Shown here: positions 6,713 through 10,503 of the stretch, one piece after another
How the letters are laid out: the number at the start of each line of letters is the position of its first letter
Numbering within the stretch: the first letter of the stretch is position 1
Assembly: GCA_045536025.1 (NCBI GenBank)
Contig: JAZSMT010000040.1
Coordinates: forward strand, 1 to 10,503
Reading direction: 5' to 3'
Source of the DNA: HGM11412 sp045536025
Lineage (GTDB): Bacteria > Bacillota > Clostridia > Christensenellales > Borkfalkiaceae
Length of the DNA stretch: 10,503 nucleotides
Notes under the pieces: generated by a model
Told to the model about the DNA's origin: nothing
Databases searched by the model: none
The model's input: only the letters and a program-made list of their open reading frames with translations
Position numbers and translations under genes: made by a program

Positions 6713-6741
6713 ATTATATATGTAGACGTAACCGTTTGCAA
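6713..6741 (-). promoter_or_regulatory. Predicted sigma-A promoter of the GH1 gene
   Basis: On the minus strand TTGCAA (6736-6741) and a perfect TATAAT (6713-6718) are 17 bases apart. Transcription would start near 6706, giving a leader of about 32 bases. The cre-like operator at 6727-6740 overlaps the -35 box and the spacer. Confidence 0.75.
6727..6740. promoter_or_regulatory. cre-like (CcpA/LacI-family) operator over the GH1 promoter
   Basis: The minus-strand sequence TGCAAACGGTTACG matches the catabolite-responsive element TGWAANCGNTNWCA with two mismatches, and the plus strand scores the same. It is also the general half-site pattern of LacI/GalR regulators. Its position across the -35 box predicts repression when bound, either by CcpA during growth on preferred sugars or by a local LacI-type repressor outside the window. 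Confidence 0.55.
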
Positions 6742-6882
6742 GTCATTTATTTTTCGAAAATACCCAAAATTTCACAATTAGCATTTACGCTTATACTATT
6801 TTTAATAAATGAAATTTTGAGAAATTTATTATGTGCTATTATCTCTTTTGAATCCTTAATAATGGTTTTATATCACTGCTTT

Positions 6883-6957
6883 CTAATTTTGATAGTTTTC
6901 CTTTATCTTTTCTGCCATTCTTCTCATAACCGGCACTACCACACCATTGTCAATCAT
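6883..6957 (-). CDS. Possible 24-residue small protein overlapping the helicase stop codon
   Basis: The ATG overlaps the TGA of the nuclease-helicase gene in the four-base ATGA arrangement typical of translational coupling, and the frame runs 24 codons to TAG. The peptide starts MIDNGVVVPVMRRM and ends KIKENYQN, with a basic, possibly helical second half. No family is recognised and no further open frame continues it. It may be a real coupled small protein, the stub of a decayed downstream gene, or chance. The rest of the spacer up to 6741 is AT-rich, with no other gene or clear terminator seen. Confidence 0.25.
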   Translation of the reverse strand: MIDNGVVVPVMRRMAEKIKENYQN

Positions 6958-9083
6958 ATTTCTTCAATTCCTAATCTTTTCAAATATTCATACGTGCCAT
7001 TGTAATATTCTGGTAAACGTGTGCTGTCTTCCCAGAAGCCACTAACTGTTTTATTTCCATTGCCCTCAGGCACACATATCACCATTCCGGCTCTCGCGCG
7101 TGTCAATAAAACACGGTAAGCATTTATCATATACTTCATTAAATCTTGCTTGCTTTCACTCGTTTGTGTTTGCTCTACCCACTTTGTTTGACCGTTAAAT
7201 CTATAGAAACGCCACTCGCCATTTTCATATCGCATATCGGCATCCCAAAGCAAGCAAGTATAATCAAGTTCTAACCCTTGAACTTGAATTTCCGTTGCAG
7301 CATCTTCAAGATAATTTGATGCTCTTGTGTCAACTTTGTCTTCCAAAAACCAATGAACAGCATTTTCATCGCCCGAAGGCAACACGTGAATACCCAAAGG
7401 CTTAAATCTTGCCGATTCTTTTGTTATTAGAACGCCTGTGCGCTCCGTTCCTCTCACCTTGTCGTGCAACCACCTTTTTGCCTTTTGCATATCCCTTGTG
7501 AGCACAATAGGATACTTGTCCTTAATTTCTTTATATAACTCTGCGGCAGTAGGCTCAATCGCAAGCAATGCGTGAACAAACGCAGAAAGTTTTTCCGCTC
7601 TGTAAGAACGTAAAGAAACCGCAAGGTGTAAATTATCAGAATATGTAACCTTATCATTCTTTTCAAGCAGTTCGTTTACTTTACCTTCGGCGTATTCCAC
7701 TTCCGTTAATTTCGACGAAATATAAATATTCCAATGCGGGAATTTCTCATTAAGCGCGTTAATCCACTCAGAAATACCAGCTTCACCCGTGTTAATTTCT
7801 TGACCGCCGCCAACAAGACATATAATCGTTGCCCAATCTTCACGTTGGTCAAGCGACCAAATCAAAAACGCCGCTTCAGACATAGGGAAATTAGGAACTT
7901 TTAATTTATTGCCGTACGTTCCGCCTCTTTTAAGATAATCGGCAAGTCTTTTATGAGTCCATGAACGTTGTGCCTCGTCAAAAATCGCAACGTGTTCCAC
8001 TTCGCCGTAGCCAGATTCTGCAAGCTTCACCGCCTTTTCAGGGGCAATTTCTAAAACACCATTTTCAACTGGATTCTTAATTTTCGCAAGCATATTATCA
8101 CGATAACGGTGGATAATTTGGATAAACTTGCCAACTTCTCTACGAGAATCAGAGAGTTTTTTGCTTTCGCTTCTCTCACGACATTTTTGATAATTATCTT
8201 TTGCAAGCGCCTCAATCAAAACAGCAACCAATGGACCATTACCTGAAAGATAAACCGCGCCTTCGTCCTCAATAGGCTTATCTTGTCCTTGATACGTTTG
8301 TCTTACGGCAACGTCAAGCCCAACAAGTGTTTTCCCCGCGCCGGGAACACCCGTTACAAAACAAATACTTTTTTCTCTGTTTGCTTTGCTCTTTTGTATT
8401 ACGTCAAGGATGTATGCAATCGTTGCATCTGTAGAAACCTTGTCCGCCTCGTGTCTTGTAATATCTTCTACCGAATGGCTTTCATAAAGCGTTTTCGCCG
8501 CTTCAATAATTGTAGGCGTTGGTGCATATGGACTAATAATCCAATCCGGATTGACTTCAGGTTCGTTTGGATATTTCTCTAAAATTTTCGATATTAAATT
8601 TGAAATGCCTGCTTCCCCTGTTACGAGCGGATTAACCACCCTATCATCATACACAGACATTCTTATATCAGTAGAAGAATTACGATAATTCGTTGCAACC
8701 AAAATCGGAACAATAAGATTGTTCTGACTGAATTTATGGAAGTTTTTCAAATCAAGCGCGTAGTCAAGAACTTGGTCGATATCTGCCTCTAATATCTTTG
8801 ATTCGCCGACCTTAAACTCAACGCAAAAAACTATGCCTTCAAGAATCAAAACAACGTCAATTCTTTTCCCCAGACGCGGAATATCATATTCAAATATAAC
8901 TTGTCCGTTTTTATCCGAATAATTTGATAAAACGTCCTTTATGATAGAAATTTCAGACTTCCAAGCTTCTCTTGTGGTTGTAAGTGCGTCACCGTGATAA
9001 TTATCACATAACGCACCAAATATTGAATTGTCATCAGCATTGATGAATTTTTCAAAACTGCTGTTATATAAACAACGACTCAT
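6954..9083 (-). CDS. PD-(D/E)XK nuclease-like plus DUF2075 (Schlafen-type) superfamily 1 helicase
   Basis: 709 residues. The N-terminal part (about 1-190) holds a PD-(D/E)XK-like core: D76 in KRIDVVLI and E89-x-K91 in VFCVEFKVGE. Residues about 215-705 are a DUF2075 helicase: Walker A GVPGAGKT (245-252), Walker B AIFDEAQR (D369, E370), CLVGGGQEINTGEAG as motif III, VQGLELD, and LLTRARAGM as motif VI (R662, R664). The C-terminus YNGTYEYLKRLGIEEI is the normal family end. This architecture fits nucleic-acid cleavage or unwinding in anti-phage defence, but the target is unknown. An ATG at 9092 is in frame but only 2 bases from AAGGAG (9095-9100). The ATG at 9083 is 11 bases away and preferred, though the choice is not certain. 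It follows the AbiE genes on the same strand. Confidence 0.85.
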   Translation of the reverse strand: MSRCLYNSSFEKFINADDNSIFGALCDNYHGDALTTTREAWKSEISIIKDVLSNYSDKNGQVIFEYDIPRLGKRIDVVLILEGIVFCVEFKVGESKILEADIDQVLDYALDLKNFHKFSQNNLIVPILVATNYRNSSTDIRMSVYDDRVVNPLVTGEAGISNLISKILEKYPNEPEVNPDWIISPYAPTPTIIEAAKTLYESHSVEDITRHEADKVSTDATIAYILDVIQKSKANREKSICFVTGVPGAGKTLVGLDVAVRQTYQGQDKPIEDEGAVYLSGNGPLVAVLIEALAKDNYQKCRERSESKKLSDSRREVGKFIQIIHRYRDNMLAKIKNPVENGVLEIAPEKAVKLAESGYGEVEHVAIFDEAQRSWTHKRLADYLKRGGTYGNKLKVPNFPMSEAAFLIWSLDQREDWATIICLVGGGQEINTGEAGISEWINALNEKFPHWNIYISSKLTEVEYAEGKVNELLEKNDKVTYSDNLHLAVSLRSYRAEKLSAFVHALLAIEPTAAELYKEIKDKYPIVLTRDMQKAKRWLHDKVRGTERTGVLITKESARFKPLGIHVLPSGDENAVHWFLEDKVDTRASNYLEDAATEIQVQGLELDYTCLLWDADMRYENGEWRFYRFNGQTKWVEQTQTSESKQDLMKYMINAYRVLLTRARAGMVICVPEGNGNKTVSGFWEDSTRLPEYYNGTYEYLKRLGIEEI

Positions 9084-9103
9084 AATAAGCATCTCTCCTT
9101 ATT

Positions 9104-9128
9104 TGCTAAAATCGTTTTGATTTTAGCA
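9104..9128. promoter_or_regulatory. Perfect dyad directly upstream of the nuclease-helicase ribosome binding site
   Basis: TGCTAAAATC (9104-9113) and GATTTTAGCA (9119-9128) are exact reverse complements with a 5-base centre. On the minus strand it ends three bases before AAGGAG. Its first arm contains TGCTAAAAT, an extended -10-like element (TAAAAT at 9120-9125), though no good -35 lies at 16-18 bases. It may be an operator at a promoter for the helicase gene or an RNA hairpin in the abiEii-helicase message. Confidence 0.6.
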
Positions 9129-9132
9129 GAAC

Positions 9133-9157
9133 ATATATGACAATATCTGTCATATAT
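9133..9157. promoter_or_regulatory. Second perfect dyad between abiEii and the nuclease-helicase gene
   Basis: ATATATGACA (9133-9142) and TGTCATATAT (9148-9157) are exact reverse complements with a 5-base centre, the same 10-5-10 geometry as the neighbouring dyad 4 bases away. The inner TGACA-N5-TGTCA looks like a protein-binding operator. There is no T tract, so it is not a terminator. Confidence 0.6.
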
Positions 9158-9167
9158 TAAAATTTTC

Positions 9168-10109
9168 CTAATTATTATTTTCTCTTACGCGCCATAATGC
9201 CATTGGGTGTGCAGAGATGCGTTCTACTACTTCTTTATCTTCAAATAAAAGTTCGGGGCGATAGTTTTTGTTCGCAAATTCTTTTACAAACTCTTTTTCG
9301 TTATCGCTAAGCACAAGTAAATCTTGTAAATATTCTTTTATTGAAGCGATTACCACATCTTTTTTGAAACGCTCATTCTTGTTAAGCATAGGTTTGAGTT
9401 GCCTATTAATATCTCTATCGGTAACACCGTCTAAAATATCAAGCGAAACGTCGCAAATACTAGCATCGCCACCGATACAATTATAGAAAATTGTGCACTT
9501 TTTAAGCATTTCTTTATCTGCAATAATACCGCTTTCAATTAGCCCGTAAACGTCGTAAATATCCCTTGGTTTACAACGACCAATCAAAGCTGCAAGTTTG
9601 CTTCCGTATAATTCACAAGCACTTAAAACTTTCACCTTAACTTCACTTTCGGCAACGGGAGTTTTGATAGGTTTATCGTTTAACGGAAAAACGTGCTTTC
9701 TATCAAGATAATTTATTTCTATTTTGATATTATCACGATTGCCCGCGTTATTTATATATTGAAAAACGGCAGAGTCTAAAGCGAAATATCGTTTGCTTTG
9801 TGGCGAAAGCGAATAATTCTTTTGGAATAACGCCATTTGCAAGAAGTTCCACAGTTCTTCTTTATCCTTTTCCATTTCTTCTTTCGTATCACCAATATAG
9901 TCTAGGTCTATGTCAACGGAAAGCCTTGGAAGTTCACGATAAAACAAATTGATAGCTGTTCCGCCTTTAAGAGCAAGTTTATCTTTCCATTTAGACGTAA
10001 ATACAAACTCTAAAATATCCGCAAGTCGCATAACCTTTTCAACGTTATCTTTTATAAAGTTAGTTTCTTTCGCTATTTTAACTACGTTTTTTTGCGATAG
10101 GTTTATCAT
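9168..10109 (-). CDS. abiEii: AbiEii-type nucleotidyltransferase toxin
   Basis: 313 residues, full length for the AbiEii/AbiGii toxin family (DNA polymerase beta-type nucleotidyltransferase fold). The GG-T motif is in LALKGGTAINLFYR (49-51) and the metal-binding acids are in SVDIDLDYIG (D66, D68). KIEINYLDR (about 129-137) supplies the next motif, and ELYGSKLAALIGRCKPRDIYDVYGL (168-190) carries the conserved K and RD-YD signature near K171, R182, D183 and D186. In the family this toxin uses NTP and halts growth, giving abortive infection or plasmid maintenance, and is countered by AbiEi. The ATG is one base after the AbiEi stop, with GGAG 7 bases upstream inside the end of abiEi, so translation is likely coupled. 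No catalytic residue appears missing, so it should be active. Confidence 0.92.
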   Translation of the reverse strand: MINLSQKNVVKIAKETNFIKDNVEKVMRLADILEFVFTSKWKDKLALKGGTAINLFYRELPRLSVDIDLDYIGDTKEEMEKDKEELWNFLQMALFQKNYSLSPQSKRYFALDSAVFQYINNAGNRDNIKIEINYLDRKHVFPLNDKPIKTPVAESEVKVKVLSACELYGSKLAALIGRCKPRDIYDVYGLIESGIIADKEMLKKCTIFYNCIGGDASICDVSLDILDGVTDRDINRQLKPMLNKNERFKKDVVIASIKEYLQDLLVLSDNEKEFVKEFANKNYRPELLFEDKEVVERISAHPMALWRVRENNN

Positions 10110-10110
10110 A

Positions 10111-10503
10111 TCAGTTCTCCGTATTTATAAGTTTTTCGGGATACATAAGTCCCCAATACTTATCCGTTTTTCTCGGCATTTTCTTGTTTTCGCTTATATC
10201 TTCTAACTTTACCGAACAGTTTTGCTTGCATATATCAAAGAAGTTTTGCGAGAGAAGATCTTTTTTAAGCAATGAAAGTAAAAAGCCTGCTTTTTTATAA
10301 ACGAATTTCTTGTTATACTCTTTCAAATAAGTTATTAGAGCTTGTTCGTTAAGATGAGTAATACCATTTAACGCCGTGACAAGTTCTTCTATCCCACCGG
10401 CAAGGTCAATACGGTCAAGACAATCAACAACCGTTCTTTCTAAATCGGTAACGACTATTTCTGCATTTTGTTCTAAACGCATTATTCCACCTTTTGCGGT
10501 GTA
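10111..10503 (-). CDS. abiEi: AbiEi-type antitoxin/transcriptional repressor, C-terminal part (partial at window edge)
   Basis: The last 130 residues of the protein are in the window, and the frame stays open to position 10503, so the ATG at 10482 is internal rather than the start. The visible part contains IVVTDLERTVVDCLDRIDLAGGIEELVTAL, a signature of the AbiEi antitoxin C-terminal domain. The family's N-terminal winged-helix DNA-binding domain and its operator should lie beyond the edge. In known AbiE systems this protein neutralises AbiEii and represses its own promoter. The stop codon is one base before abiEii, the normal gene order for the pair. The call rests on the signature plus the firm identity of its neighbour. 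Confidence 0.87.
   Translation of the reverse strand, partial: YTAKGGIMRLEQNAEIVVTDLERTVVDCLDRIDLAGGIEELVTALNGITHLNEQALITYLKEYNKKFVYKKAGFLLSLLKKDLLSQNFFDICKQNCSVKLEDISENKKMPRKTDKYWGLMYPEKLINTEN

Noticed and set aside
6736..7005. An 89-codon hydrophobic plus-strand frame with a TTG start
   Set aside because: It starts inside the GH1 -35 box, has no ribosome binding site, and runs into the 3' end of the nuclease-helicase gene. Its hydrophobicity comes from AT-rich sequence.
1..10503. CRISPR arrays, tRNA and rRNA genes, riboswitches
   Set aside because: No regularly spaced direct repeats, no cloverleaf with conserved T-arm bases, and no recognisable riboswitch core were seen on either strand.

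Overview
The window reads as a chromosomal fragment of a low-GC Gram-positive bacterium, probably an uncultured gut-type member of the Clostridia (Bacillota). This is inferred from AT-rich spacers, strong AGGAGG ribosome binding sites, consensus sigma-A promoters with extended -10 elements, a CcpA-type operator and the gene families present. Nothing in the sequence fixes a genus.

Region 1 (1 to about 135) is the left end of an IS200-type insertion sequence. Its tnpA starts on the minus strand and leaves the window after five codons. The end carries a perfect 10-bp hairpin and a second inverted repeat that can bury the tnpA ribosome binding site. A bidirectional terminator (136-182) separates it from the next gene.

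Region 2 (217-6741) is a sugar-metabolism locus. A PocR/AraC-type regulator (minus) is divergent from a plus-strand operon of three different isomerase-type genes: a class I mannose-6-phosphate isomerase-like protein with an N-terminal degenerate kinase-like domain, an L-fucose/L-arabinose isomerase-family protein, and a D-lyxose isomerase-type cupin. Both divergent promoters can be read. A perfect 14-bp hairpin terminator (5221-5251) separates the operon from a convergent GH1 beta-glycosidase. That gene has its own promoter, overlapped by a cre-like operator. Together these suggest release of a sugar from a beta-glycoside and its conversion through aldose/ketose isomerisation, under inducer control by the AraC protein and carbon-catabolite control of the glycosidase. 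No transporter or intact kinase is in the window, so the substrate cannot be named.

Region 3 (6883-10503, all minus) looks like a small defence locus. It holds the 3' part of an AbiEi-type antitoxin gene, the complete abiEii nucleotidyltransferase toxin gene, a short spacer with two perfect 10-N5-10 dyads, and a large protein joining a PD-(D/E)XK nuclease-like domain to a DUF2075 (Schlafen-type) superfamily 1 helicase. A 24-codon reading frame overlaps the helicase stop codon by four bases. The pairing of AbiE with this nuclease-helicase, separated by the dyads, is the best candidate here for something not yet described as a unit.
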